Notes: a model not told the origin generated them from the sequence alone. A DNA stretch of 39,879 bases from Chlamydiia bacterium (GCA_022601395.1 JAJACS010000015.1:1-39879), one strand, 5' to 3'; positions 32,322 to 39,879 are shown, numbered from the stretch's first letter. Numbers and translations: made by a program.

Positions 32322-33734
32322 TTAACTAATTCTAGAGTTTCTATTCATTGTCGATGTACCCTCAAAGAAGGACTTCGTTGCGTTAACTCCCATATTATCA
32401 AGCTGCCCTGCAACACTTACGTCCGATTGGAAGTTGTTGTTACTTTGTGAAGACTGCTGAGAGATATTCGTCTGTACAGAATTGGTTGTCATATACATGT
32501 TAGATAGTGGGTCTGAACTTGCAACTCCTTTGGCAGTAGACCACTCTTCAGAGTGTGAGCCTGAAGTTACCGAATCTGCAGTAGTATTTGTTACCGTAGA
32601 ATCCGTAGAAGCATTCGGGTTCTTTGTCCAAAAGTAGTTAAATGCTATCATAGATACTGCTTGATAAAGTCCTGGACTCAACTGATTCATATGCATTTCA
32701 TGACCGTGATCATCACTCTTTGATCTCCAGTGGTGGTAGTATTTACCACCTGGCACCTGCACCGTGCTCATCTTATTTAGCTGAATTAATTGAAGTATCG
32801 ATGGAGCAGTCTTACACCCCATTGCATAATCCCAACCTATATCCCTTTTTACAGAAATACTTCTGTTCAACGCTGATAACATTTCCATAAAGGTTCCAAG
32901 TAATGAATCTGGTGCCGCCTGTCCTGCCAATCTTTTTCCTGTAGGGTCAAAGTTTTCTAGTTTATCTACTTGACCATTCGCCGCCTTTACTTGTGATTTT
33001 GGCATTGTGTATATATCTACCTGCGTTTTGTAGAACATATACTGCTGAAGAAGAGAAGGGTGAGCATTAGGAGCTGTCATAATCATATTTGTGCCTGCAG
33101 CACCAAACTCAGCTTCAAAAGACTTTGAAAGTGTTTGCCAGTAATTGTTTTTTGGGTCTGCAAAGTTAAAGTTTGGTCCACCATGAGGATTCGTAATCTT
33201 CGAAATATCCTTAACAGTGATACCCACCCCACTAGTAGAACCAAAGAAAAGATCTTTAACAGCATTCACAAAACTTTGAGATGATGATTTAAAGCTGTCA
33301 GATACTATTTCTTTATAATTCACCAGGGTTCCTTCATCACCATAGTTACCACTAGCATATGCTATAGTAGATTGGTTACGATAGTAACTATTATCCAAAC
33401 CATTAAAACCATTTGTTCCTGTATCAACACAAGTGTTAGAATCCGCCTTGTAAGATCCACCACTATGAGAATTGTTTTCTATCTGAGATAAATATTGTGA
33501 TATCGTTGTGAAATCGTTTTGCATTCGTGTCATCACATCCATATACTTTCCACGAAGCTGCATAACCTTCTGTTGGTGTGAAAGTCCCACCTTATTTAAA
33601 ACTTCCATAACAATGATCGCATATGAAATATGCTGCACAACGTGCTTATCATGGAATAGATCATCGCCAAGTGTTGGTTTGCTTTTCTTTGATACTGATG
33701 AAACAGCTCCAACTTCTTCTACATTGTGTGACAT
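32322..33734 (-). CDS. FNYFWTKNPNA-family protein (family 2, 470 aa)
   Basis: Main-subfamily member. Helical N-terminus with HVVQHISYAIIVMEVLNKVG and MDVMTRMQNDFTTIS, then ENNSHSGGS, FNGLDNSYY, VKDLFFGSTSGVGITVKDIS, NYWQTLSKSFEAEFG and LLQQYMFYKTQVDIY. The signature AFNYFWTKNPNAS lies near 361-374 and the tail ends FFEGTSTMNRN. The stretch NGQVDKLENFDPTG is shared with the 484-aa copy, while the N-terminus (MSHNVEEVGAVSS) is distinct. Ribosome binding site AGGA precedes ATG 33734. Single-gene unit with promoter and strong terminator. Function unknown. Confidence 0.78.
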   Translation of the reverse strand: MSHNVEEVGAVSSVSKKSKPTLGDDLFHDKHVVQHISYAIIVMEVLNKVGLSHQQKVMQLRGKYMDVMTRMQNDFTTISQYLSQIENNSHSGGSYKADSNTCVDTGTNGFNGLDNSYYRNQSTIAYASGNYGDEGTLVNYKEIVSDSFKSSSQSFVNAVKDLFFGSTSGVGITVKDISKITNPHGGPNFNFADPKNNYWQTLSKSFEAEFGAAGTNMIMTAPNAHPSLLQQYMFYKTQVDIYTMPKSQVKAANGQVDKLENFDPTGKRLAGQAAPDSLLGTFMEMLSALNRSISVKRDIGWDYAMGCKTAPSILQLIQLNKMSTVQVPGGKYYHHWRSKSDDHGHEMHMNQLSPGLYQAVSMIAFNYFWTKNPNASTDSTVTNTTADSVTSGSHSEEWSTAKGVASSDPLSNMYMTTNSVQTNISQQSSQSNNNFQSDVSVAGQLDNMGVNATKSFFEGTSTMNRNSRIS

Positions 33735-33810
33735 ATTTTTTCCTGATGTTTGTGTTACTCTTTTTTGCTATCATGTGTTAACACACGCAGCCCTCTAACA
33801 TCGATTTTAT

Positions 33811-33819
33811 ATGTTATCA
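33811..33819 (-). promoter_or_regulatory. Shared-type extended -10, 470-aa gene
   Basis: TG-A-TAACAT on the minus strand (hexamer 33811-33816), 77 bp from ATG 33734; no convincing -35. The rest of the gap 33735-34074 is very AT-rich and I see no gene in it. Confidence 0.4.
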
Positions 33820-34012
33820 CAAATTAATTAAAGGAATTTTTATTTATTTTAAAGAATATTTTTACAAACTGAATTAGTATTCTTTTTAAGAAAAGTTTTC
33901 TTTTAAAAATGAATAAAATGAGTTGTAAACTGAGAGTTTTTAACGTAAAAAAAAGCAGTGTTTTTCTACTCATATTTTGAAATGCAAAATGAATATTCTT
34001 CCATTTTCCTAT

Positions 34013-34048
34013 AAAAAAGCCCCCTTTCACATGTACATGAAAGGAGGC
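34013..34048 (-). terminator. Terminator of the 463/455-aa operon
   Basis: Stem GCCCCCTTTCA-like (34019-34029, one unpaired C) with TGAAAGGAGGC (34038-34048), 8-nt loop, six U on the minus strand, 26 bp past the stop of the 455-aa gene. Confidence 0.75.
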
Positions 34049-34074
34049 ATACCGGGAAGGTATATAGAAAAACT

Positions 34075-35442
34075 TTATGAAATCCTAGAGTTTCTGTTCA
34101 TAGTAGACGTTCCCTCAAAGAAGGACTTAATCGAGTTCACTCCCATGTTGTCCATCTGCGATGCAGCATTTACATCCGACTGGAAGTTATTATTACTCTG
34201 AGAACTTTGCTGCGATAGGTTCGTCTGCACAGAATTGTTCGTCATATAAAGTGCAGATAGCGGATCAGATGAAGGCCTTCCTACATATTCTGTACTATCT
34301 TGATAATCCATTTCGCCATTCATCACTATTTGCGATGATCCTTGATCCATTGAAGCATTCGGGTTCTTTGTCCAAAAGTAATTAAATCCCATCATAGACA
34401 TAGCCATCATAAGCCCTGGATGTACCTGATCGATACGAAAATCTACTGTAGGGTGTTTACTATCATGTTCATATTTTCGATGCATATACGTACCTCCATC
34501 ACAAGTTGCCTTTACCTGACCTGTTGCAATGTAATAAAGTACCGAATGCTGCGTTGTTGTATCCATCATCGACATATCTGTAGTGTTGTACTCATCTCTA
34601 TGTACATGTGGCTTTACATTTAAAGCTGATAGATCTTCTATAAATGAGTTAAGCATTGCATCGGAATGACTCGCACCCGGCGTGAACTCCGCAAGGATAT
34701 CTTTTGGCTTTAACTGCTTTGTATAAACACCAAGCTGCGCCTTATAGAAAATATACTGCTGATATAATGAAGGTGCATCTTTTTTGTTAGTTGAAATCAC
34801 CTGCGCTCCGCCAACACTAAAACCTTTGATTTGCGGATCATTTTGCAACTTCTGATATACCCCCATCATGTTGATATGCTTACCATTTCTAGGATTTATG
34901 ATTTTTGATATATCCCCTACTGTTGTTCCAGTTGCTGATGATGAGGCAAAGAAAAGATCTTTTACTGCTGATACGAAAGAGTTTGTTGCCAAGACATAAG
35001 ACGCACTCGCGTTTTCTTTAAATGAACTTGGGTTAATCCCTTCGTTCGAACTATCGTTTGTAATCATACTAAACGTTGAGTTGTAATAACTCGAGCTCAG
35101 TCCGTTGTATGAGTTCGGTCCCCACAATACTCCTTCTGAATGACGCATATTGTTGTTTTCAAAGCAAGACCCTCCCCCACTATGAGAATTACTCTCTACT
35201 TGCGATAGATAAGTAGAAATTGTCGTAAGATCGTTTTGCATACGAGTTTCTACATCCATAAGCTGGCCGCGCAGCTGCATGATTTTTTGCTGATGCTCAA
35301 GTCCTACTTTATTCAGAACCTGCAATACAATCATTGCAAACGAGTATTTTTGTACTGTGCCTTTTCCGTGTGTTAATATCTGCCCAAGTGTAATCTTATG
35401 ACTCGCTCCACTTGCAGAACCTACTGCCTCTACCCTATCCAT
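34075..35442 (-). CDS. FNYFWTKNPNA-family protein (family 2, 455 aa)
   Basis: Main-subfamily member, somewhat more divergent. The N-terminal helices read YSFAMIVLQVLNKVG and MDVETRMQNDLTTIS, then ESNSHSGGG. VKDLFFASSSATGTTVGDIS, LYQQYIFYKAQLGVY and FNYFWTKNPNAS (about 349-362) follow. The tail changes GVNATKS to GVNSIKS but keeps FFEGTSTMNRN. A Met/His-rich loop (TYMHRKYEHDSKH) is specific to it. It starts 36 bp after the stop of the 463-aa gene, with AGGGGA as ribosome binding site and no promoter between, so it is the second gene of a two-gene unit. This joins a main-subfamily and a divergent-subfamily member in one transcript. Function unknown. Confidence 0.78.
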   Translation of the reverse strand: MDRVEAVGSASGASHKITLGQILTHGKGTVQKYSFAMIVLQVLNKVGLEHQQKIMQLRGQLMDVETRMQNDLTTISTYLSQVESNSHSGGGSCFENNNMRHSEGVLWGPNSYNGLSSSYYNSTFSMITNDSSNEGINPSSFKENASASYVLATNSFVSAVKDLFFASSSATGTTVGDISKIINPRNGKHINMMGVYQKLQNDPQIKGFSVGGAQVISTNKKDAPSLYQQYIFYKAQLGVYTKQLKPKDILAEFTPGASHSDAMLNSFIEDLSALNVKPHVHRDEYNTTDMSMMDTTTQHSVLYYIATGQVKATCDGGTYMHRKYEHDSKHPTVDFRIDQVHPGLMMAMSMMGFNYFWTKNPNASMDQGSSQIVMNGEMDYQDSTEYVGRPSSDPLSALYMTNNSVQTNLSQQSSQSNNNFQSDVNAASQMDNMGVNSIKSFFEGTSTMNRNSRIS

Positions 35443-35478
35443 TATATATCCCCTAAATTTTACCTACCTAAAAAAATT

Positions 35479-36870
35479 CTACACCTTCTGATTTTGCAAC
35501 ATCGTAGAATCTACTTGCTTCTTCCCCTTTAACCCTGTCTGCACAATGTTGACATCCTGCCCCTCATTTGTTGTTAATGCCTGCGCAGAGACAGATCCTT
35601 GTCCTACACTCTGCCCGTAATTCGTTTGGAGTGCATTGACATTCTCTTCTAGTGAACCTGCTAAGTTATCAAGACTCACTCCTTTTGATTTCACAGCTGA
35701 CCACGACGAAAAGCCTGCTGCAGGCACTCCCGCAGGAGCGCTGCCCTTTGGACTGTTTGTACTCTGAGGGTTCTTCTCCCAAAAATAATTAAATGCAGCC
35801 TTTGCAAAATACCCATATAACCCATCTTGTTTTCCTGAAACTGACGCTCCTTCGTCTGCATAGGATGCAAACGGTGTATATTGACGATTTAAAATTAAAT
35901 TCAGCCCTTCTGTTGTCTCTTGTGTGTTGTATGATACATACGAGACATCCCTTGCTACTTTCTCCCTAGCTTCAAGTGTGGAAACCGTCTGCATCGTTGC
36001 TTTAAGAATCGGATCACAATTGACATCTGTCACATCAAAATTCACGAGACTTTTGTTGAGCTCTCCATTTGCACCGTTCACATTTTTCTTTGATTTAGAA
36101 GCAATCACTACTTGCGCTTTTGCATAGCAATACTGCTGTATTAATGACGCATGCTCAGATGGCTTTGTTGCAAACACATTGTAATGTCCACAGTTAAACG
36201 CAGCATACTTACTATTCAGCTTTCCCCAAAAAGCTGTAAGATCAAAATCTTTTCCACTCGGAAGTATGTTTGGATTCTTTATATGACAAAGCTCTTCGAA
36301 CTTTGGAGCTTTGCTATCTGTATTTGCATAGAAAAGTTCTCTAAAAGCTTTAACAAAGCCCTTTACACCTTTTACATAATCAGCACTCGGCTTCTCTTGC
36401 CCAAAGCTTCCACTACCTGCGCTCACATCATAATAGGTTTTAACAAGACCATTAAATGCTCTTGGATCAAACACCGCTTTTGCAGGATCAACATTATAGT
36501 CATACGAGCTATAAGTACCGCCGCTTGTAGCACTGTTTTTAATAGTTGCTATGAACTTTGAAATCGTAAGAAGCTTCTGCTGCACAGCATGCTCTACATT
36601 CATAAGGTTCGCTTGCTGCACCATATGGTTTTGAATTGGAATAAGCTGCAGATGATTCACTGCAGTTAAAAAAAGCATATAACAAGAATACATCTTAGCT
36701 GCATGCTTTGTCTTAAGAGCTGTTTCCCATTTAGGAGCCTCTTTTACATGCGATGCCGTATATGACGACTGCTTGCCCTTTGTAATTTGATTCTCTAAAT
36801 GCCCAGAAGTAGCCTTATTGCAATTTGCAATATGGCTCCCTGAACTAATACTTCCTACCCTATGTCCCAA
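35479..36870 (-). CDS. FNYFWTKNPNA-family protein (family 2, second subfamily, 463 aa)
   Basis: Pairs with the 474-aa protein as a second subfamily. Helical N-terminus with KHAAKMYSCYMLFLTAVNHL and LMNVEHAVQQKLLTISKFIA, then NSATSGG, FNGLVKTYY and FVKAFRELFYANTD. DLTAFWGKLN, LIQQYCYAKAQV and AFNYFWEKNPQS (near 355-368) follow, where the signature varies most. The tail is TNEGQDVNIVQTGLKGKKQ. The only in-frame start before residue 60 is TTG at 36868-36870; GGGGAG stands 7 nt upstream, which supports it. First gene of the two-gene unit with the 455-aa gene. Function unknown. Confidence 0.75.
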   Translation of the reverse strand: MGHRVGSISSGSHIANCNKATSGHLENQITKGKQSSYTASHVKEAPKWETALKTKHAAKMYSCYMLFLTAVNHLQLIPIQNHMVQQANLMNVEHAVQQKLLTISKFIATIKNSATSGGTYSSYDYNVDPAKAVFDPRAFNGLVKTYYDVSAGSGSFGQEKPSADYVKGVKGFVKAFRELFYANTDSKAPKFEELCHIKNPNILPSGKDFDLTAFWGKLNSKYAAFNCGHYNVFATKPSEHASLIQQYCYAKAQVVIASKSKKNVNGANGELNKSLVNFDVTDVNCDPILKATMQTVSTLEAREKVARDVSYVSYNTQETTEGLNLILNRQYTPFASYADEGASVSGKQDGLYGYFAKAAFNYFWEKNPQSTNSPKGSAPAGVPAAGFSSWSAVKSKGVSLDNLAGSLEENVNALQTNYGQSVGQGSVSAQALTTNEGQDVNIVQTGLKGKKQVDSTMLQNQKV

Positions 36871-36956
36871 AATATTCTCCCCAAAATATTTCTATTCTTA
36901 AAAGCATCTTTCACGTTCTTGAAATCCGTCGCAAAAAAATACGCTATTAAGTTTCC

Positions 36957-36984
36957 ATTATATCAAAATGAGAGTATTTTTAAA
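36957..36984 (-). promoter_or_regulatory. Shared-type promoter, 463/455-aa operon
   Basis: On the minus strand: TTTAAA (36979-36984), 16-bp spacer, perfect TATAAT (36957-36962) with TG one base upstream; 87 bp from the TTG start at 36870. Confidence 0.65.
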
Positions 36985-37113
36985 ATAATTTCTTTACAAT
37001 CTCTTGATAATCGGTCCATTCTCATAGAGAAAAAAATATCACTGAGAGGTCTATCTGAAGTCGTTTTTAGCCCTTAAACCCTTTAAGCATAGAGGTTAAT
37101 GATCCGTTTTTAG

Positions 37114-37380
37114 ACCGAAGTAAATCTCTTAAGTGGTTTAGATGCTAATATTTACGTATATCTTCAGACGAGCAAACATCCTGCATTTAATGCGAGATTT
37201 AGCTCTCTAAAGCAGCCCAGAAAGGCCTTTAACAGCCCATTTTGGGGCTATATGAGTTTCCACCTATCTAACCAAGAATTAGGTGTAACTGCTCAATCTG
37301 AAACGATTGATCATAAAGAATATGAGGAAAAGCCTCTCTTGAAAGCTCTTAAAATAAGACCGTTGTATATTTGGAAATGA
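37114..37380 (+). pseudogene. 3' remnant of an unrecognised gene
   Basis: An 88-codon open frame on the plus strand, opposite to its neighbours, ending TGA at 37378-37380. It has no start codon until Met47 and is preceded by in-frame TAG at 37111. The translation looks protein-like: SGLDANIYVYLQTSKHPAF, FNSPFWGYMSFHLSNQELGV, SETIDHKEYEEKPLLKALKI, ending PLYIWK. A second frame just upstream (IEVNDPFLDRSKSLKW) could be the continuation before a frameshift. I do not recognise the family. It may be the 3' end of a gene destroyed when the family 2 array expanded. The rest of 36871-37483 holds only a promoter and a hairpin. Confidence 0.45.
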
Positions 37381-37427
37381 TAAAGAAAATGCGGCAGGAT
37401 TTTAGGAAAATCACGCCAGAATTACAC

Positions 37428-37454
37428 CCTTTCTAAATCAGAGATTTAGAAAGG
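37428..37454 (-). terminator. Hairpin behind the 474-aa gene
   Basis: A perfect 12-bp stem CCTTTCTAAATC (37428-37439) / GATTTAGAAAGG (37443-37454), loop AGA, 29 bp past the stop. There is no proper U-tract, so it may be a weak terminator or stabiliser. Confidence 0.5.
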
Positions 37455-37483
37455 TATATTGTAGCTCTTTTATATTTATAAGA

Positions 37484-38908
37484 TTAAGTCTTCTGGTTCT
37501 GAAGCATTGTTGAATCTGCTTCCTTCTTACCTTTTAGACCTGTCTGCACGATGTTTACGTCCTGACCTTCGTTTGTTGTCACCGACTGAATCGTAATAGA
37601 CCCCTGTCCAACAGCTTGACCCATGTTCGTCTGGTTACTGTTAATAGAAAGACCCACACTTGATAGGTGATCCGAATCAGCTACTCCGACAGAATTAGCT
37701 GCTGTCCACTCATGTATACCAAAGGGGTTAACCACATCCGGGTTTGGAAGGTCTTTAGGCATATCTTTTGTCGCATTCGGGTTCTTTGTCCAGAAGTAGT
37801 TAAATGCCATATCTGAGAAATAGCCGTATAATCCAGCTTGCTTACCTGATTCTGTTGTCTGCGTTGTCGGTTTTGGTCCTTGAGACTCTGCAAAAGCTTT
37901 TTTCTTGCCTTCTAGCATCAAATATAGACCTGTTTGAGTCGTTGTTGCAAATGGTGTTGTAGCACTTACACTTCTTGACACACTCTCAGGTGATTCAAAC
38001 GCTGTTACAATCTGCATCATCGATTTAATCAAAGGATCACACTTCTTGTTATCATTAATCTGGAAATCAACAAGGTTCTGGATCTTTCCATCAGCACCGT
38101 TTACGTGCGATTTAGAATCTGTATACGTAGCAACCTTTGCTTTTAAGTAACAATACTGTTGAATGAGTGATGCTGTATGTCCTTTTTGTGTCGCCATTAC
38201 TTGATAACCACATTGATTGAAGGCGTGAAAGTTCTTATTCAGTTTACCCCAATACGTGCTTAAATCAAAACTCTTACCTGTTGGCAATACGTGAGGGTTA
38301 TCAATATGTGATAACTGATCAAATGTCGGTGCTTTTGGATCTGTATCAGAATAGAATGTATGCTTGAAAGCTGTGATGAATGCAGTTAACTTCTTTTGGA
38401 ATGTCGGAGAAGCTGTTTCACTGTAGTCTGTCGTACCTGATTCCTTTTTAGCATTCTTGTTATCAATCATATACTCGGTATGCTTCAAGCCATTCATCAC
38501 GTTCGGGTTGAATATTCCAGAAAAAGTATCTTTTGCCGCTCCATCAGCTGTCGCGTTACTTTTGATATATGATAAGAAGCCTGACATTGTAAGGAGGTTC
38601 TGTTGGATCTGGTGCTGAACGTTCATAAGATCAGCCGATGCCTGCATCTCACCCTGCATAGGGTTAAGAGACATATGCACAACAGCGTTCAAGCAAATCA
38701 TATAACAAGAGTACTTCTTAACAGCATGCTTCGCTGTCATAGATTCCATCCATCTCGGCTGCGTATTATGTACAGACTGAGAGTTCTTCTCTTGTGTTTG
38801 CTCGAGCTTATTACGCTCTTCTAGCTGCTTTTTGATTAGCTGCACTCCAGCTGAATCTTTACCGCTAGTACTTCCAATTGCTGATACAGGTTCTGCTTCG
38901 TGAGACAC
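37484..38908 (-). CDS. FNYFWTKNPNA-family protein (family 2, second subfamily, 474 aa)
   Basis: Partner of the 463-aa protein. N-terminal helices read KHAVKKYSCYMICLNAVVHM and LMNVQHQIQQNLLTMSGFLS. MNGLKHTEYM, FITAFKHTFYSDTDPKAPTF, DLSTYWGKLNKNFHAFNQCG and LIQQYCYLKAKV follow. The signature AFNYFWTKNPNATK is near 367-379. The tail TNEGQDVNIVQTGLKGKKEA with STMLQNQKT is almost the same as in the 463-aa protein. The start is GTG at 38906-38908 with GGAGG 7 nt upstream; the nearby ATG at 38911-38913 is in another frame. Single-gene unit and first of the family 2 array. Function unknown. Confidence 0.78.
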   Translation of the reverse strand: MSHEAEPVSAIGSTSGKDSAGVQLIKKQLEERNKLEQTQEKNSQSVHNTQPRWMESMTAKHAVKKYSCYMICLNAVVHMSLNPMQGEMQASADLMNVQHQIQQNLLTMSGFLSYIKSNATADGAAKDTFSGIFNPNVMNGLKHTEYMIDNKNAKKESGTTDYSETASPTFQKKLTAFITAFKHTFYSDTDPKAPTFDQLSHIDNPHVLPTGKSFDLSTYWGKLNKNFHAFNQCGYQVMATQKGHTASLIQQYCYLKAKVATYTDSKSHVNGADGKIQNLVDFQINDNKKCDPLIKSMMQIVTAFESPESVSRSVSATTPFATTTQTGLYLMLEGKKKAFAESQGPKPTTQTTESGKQAGLYGYFSDMAFNYFWTKNPNATKDMPKDLPNPDVVNPFGIHEWTAANSVGVADSDHLSSVGLSINSNQTNMGQAVGQGSITIQSVTTNEGQDVNIVQTGLKGKKEADSTMLQNQKT

Positions 38909-39021
38909 TGCATGTCCTCCAAGTTCATTAAAAATCTTTAATACCTAAAAATTCCCTGAACTAACCCTTTAGTATAGTGTATTAAGACTACATAAGATGT
39001 AGCCATACGTCCCCACAGTCC

Positions 39022-39050
39022 ATTGTAGCAAGAAATCAATATAATGTAAA
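39022..39050 (-). promoter_or_regulatory. Shared-type promoter, 474-aa gene
   Basis: On the minus strand: TTTACA (39045-39050), 17-bp spacer, TACAAT (39022-39027) with TG one base upstream; 114 bp from GTG 38908. The -10 and its flank (CATTGTAGCAAG on the plus strand) match the 475-aa gene promoter closely. Confidence 0.65.
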
Positions 39051-39065
39051 ATAATTTTTTGAACC

Positions 39066-39084
39066 CCCTCTGAGTATCAGAGGG
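39066..39084 (-). terminator. Hairpin behind the 151-aa gene
   Basis: Perfect 8-bp stem CCCTCTGA (39066-39073) / TCAGAGGG (39077-39084), loop GTA; AA and TT flanks may extend it. A six-T run at 39055-39060 lies on the plus strand, so the minus-strand U-tract is poor. Confidence 0.55.
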
Positions 39085-39124
39085 TTACAGAGGAATATAT
39101 TGTAAGATACTGGCGTTTAGAAAC

Positions 39125-39580
39125 TTAAGATTTCATCCATTTGTCGCCGCCTTTCTTCTTAGTACCCTTCTTCTTCTTCTTTTTCTTAGGGGCAGAAGCT
39201 ACCTCAGCAGGCCCAGGCTCGCTTCCCGGTAGATGCTTGGAGATCTGATCAGCCTGATCATCAAGCTTCGATTTTGCCTGAGCAATCGTCTCCCACTCCT
39301 CTTCCGTGAAGTTCTCTTTATCGTTCGCAAACTCTTTCAGCTCTTCTTCGGAAAGGCCTGAGTCTGTACACATCTTTTCTGTCTCTTCCTGCAATTTCTC
39401 CTGAAGTTCCATCACTTTTCCAAGAATCTCTGCCTTTTCTTCTTCCGTTCCATTCTCTAGTACATACTGGAACTTGTTGAAGAACTCGATCGAGTCCTCA
39501 AAGATGTCTTCTAACTTGACCGCTTTATCCTCAGGATTTAAGGAAAAAAACTCCATGATTTTATCAAATTCGTTGTCCAT
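39125..39580 (-). CDS. Small acidic helical protein with lysine-rich tail (151 aa)
   Basis: I do not recognise this protein. Residues 1-115 are strongly acidic and helical (EFDKIMEFFSLNPEDKAVKL; NGTEEEKAEILGKVMELQEK; SGLSEEELKEFANDKENFTE). A Pro/Ala linker (GSEPGPAEVASAP) leads to a basic end with seven consecutive lysines, then GTKKKGGDK. The opposite charges of body and tail suggest a protein that binds nucleic acid or a basic partner, or a chaperone-like adaptor; none is shown. It is not related to family 1 or 2. Good ribosome binding site (GAGGGGGAA) before ATG 39580. It is divergent from the gene at the right edge. Confidence 0.8.
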   Translation of the reverse strand: MDNEFDKIMEFFSLNPEDKAVKLEDIFEDSIEFFNKFQYVLENGTEEEKAEILGKVMELQEKLQEETEKMCTDSGLSEEELKEFANDKENFTEEEWETIAQAKSKLDDQADQISKHLPGSEPGPAEVASAPKKKKKKKGTKKKGGDKWMKS

Positions 39581-39833
39581 AGGTTCCCCCTCTTTACTCT
39601 AGTATAACGCATTTTCCATTTCTCCTAAAGCGTTGTGTTCGCAATTTCAGCAAACCCACTTAATATGAGTTTACTAAGAGATCATTTTTTTATTTGCTTT
39701 TAAACGATAAAAGGCTTAAACCCTGAAAAATAGGCGCCCCATTTTTTGAGGCCCTTATATATATTTGGTAATAGTAGATTCATAAAAGGATATAAACGAG
39801 AAGTAATATGAATATGCAACCGACAGAAACACT

Positions 39834-39879
39834 ATGCTTGAACACTTACTTACAGAACTTTGCGAAAAACTAGACCTCC
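39834..39879 (+). CDS. Possible T3SS chaperone, start only (runs off the window)
   Basis: The last 46 bases open with ATG and read MLEHLLTELCEKLDL before the window ends. This amphipathic helix resembles the first helix of CesT/SycE-type (class I) T3SS chaperones, small acidic dimers whose N-terminal helix often reads like LLxELxxxLGL. Evidence is thin: 15 residues, and no Shine-Dalgarno before this ATG. The better-placed ATG at 39808 opens another frame that ends after 21 codons. If correct, a chaperone next to the secreted families would fit the T3SS reading of the region. Confidence 0.35.
   Translation, partial: MLEHLLTELCEKLDL

Noticed and set aside
36862..37077. 71-codon plus-strand frame upstream of the 37114-37380 remnant
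   Set aside because: It overlaps the promoter of the 463-aa operon and its start lies inside that gene's leader; composition is ordinary AT-rich intergenic. It could only matter if frameshifted into the remnant, which I cannot show.
12152..39580. Accessory region as a prophage or integrative element
   Set aside because: I see no integrase, transposase, phage structural gene, attachment repeat or tRNA-edge duplication; paralogue arrays explain the content.

Overview
The window is a chromosomal segment of a bacterium in the phylum Chlamydiae, most likely an environmental, Simkania/Waddlia/Parachlamydia-like lineage rather than Chlamydia itself. The phylum call rests on gene order: GTP-type PEP carboxykinase, MreB, a large SNF2 helicase, trigger factor, ClpP and ClpX lie in the order I know from chlamydial genomes. 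The family-level guess rests only on the size of the accessory paralogue families. The DNA is AT-rich.

Layout. Positions 34-12157 are the conserved block. On the minus strand: a DUF4143-type ATPase with three 33-bp-spaced repeats upstream, D-aminoacyl-tRNA deacylase (dtd) abutting pckG, then mreB and a 1159-residue SNF2 helicase. On the plus strand: tRNA-Gly(GCC), tig, clpP and clpX, with a strong promoter in front of the tRNA. From 12152 the content changes abruptly. Up to 39580 almost everything is on the minus strand and consists of secreted-looking paralogues without housekeeping homologues that I recognise.

The accessory region has three parts. (1) 12152-19732: two versions of a small-gene operon. 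One is 423-179-238-169-227 aa; the other is 196-277-191 aa followed by a 455-aa protein ending in a clear NADAR (YbiA-like) domain. (2) 20130-26150: four further proteins related to the 423-aa protein (495, 386, 429 and 449 aa). They have an N-terminal helical region, one strong transmembrane segment, an Ala/Thr/Glu-rich linker, a second hydrophobic patch and a conserved tail; the layout resembles type III secretion (T3SS) major translocators such as CopB/YopB. (3) 26533-38908: seven intact members and one decayed remnant of a second family, marked by a near-invariant FNYFWTKNPNA motif, a conserved helical N-terminus and, in one subfamily, an almost identical C-terminus.

Eleven transcription units in the accessory region share an extended -10 box (TG-N-TANNNT) about 70-135 bp upstream of the first start codon. 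Five of them have the same TTTAAT hexamer exactly 17 bp further upstream, and nearly every unit ends in a hairpin. This suggests one co-regulated, repeatedly duplicated secretion/effector locus. The right edge holds a small acidic protein and the first codons of a possible T3SS chaperone. The secretion and translocon roles are inferred from architecture and context; the NADAR assignment and the paralogy are visible in the sequence.
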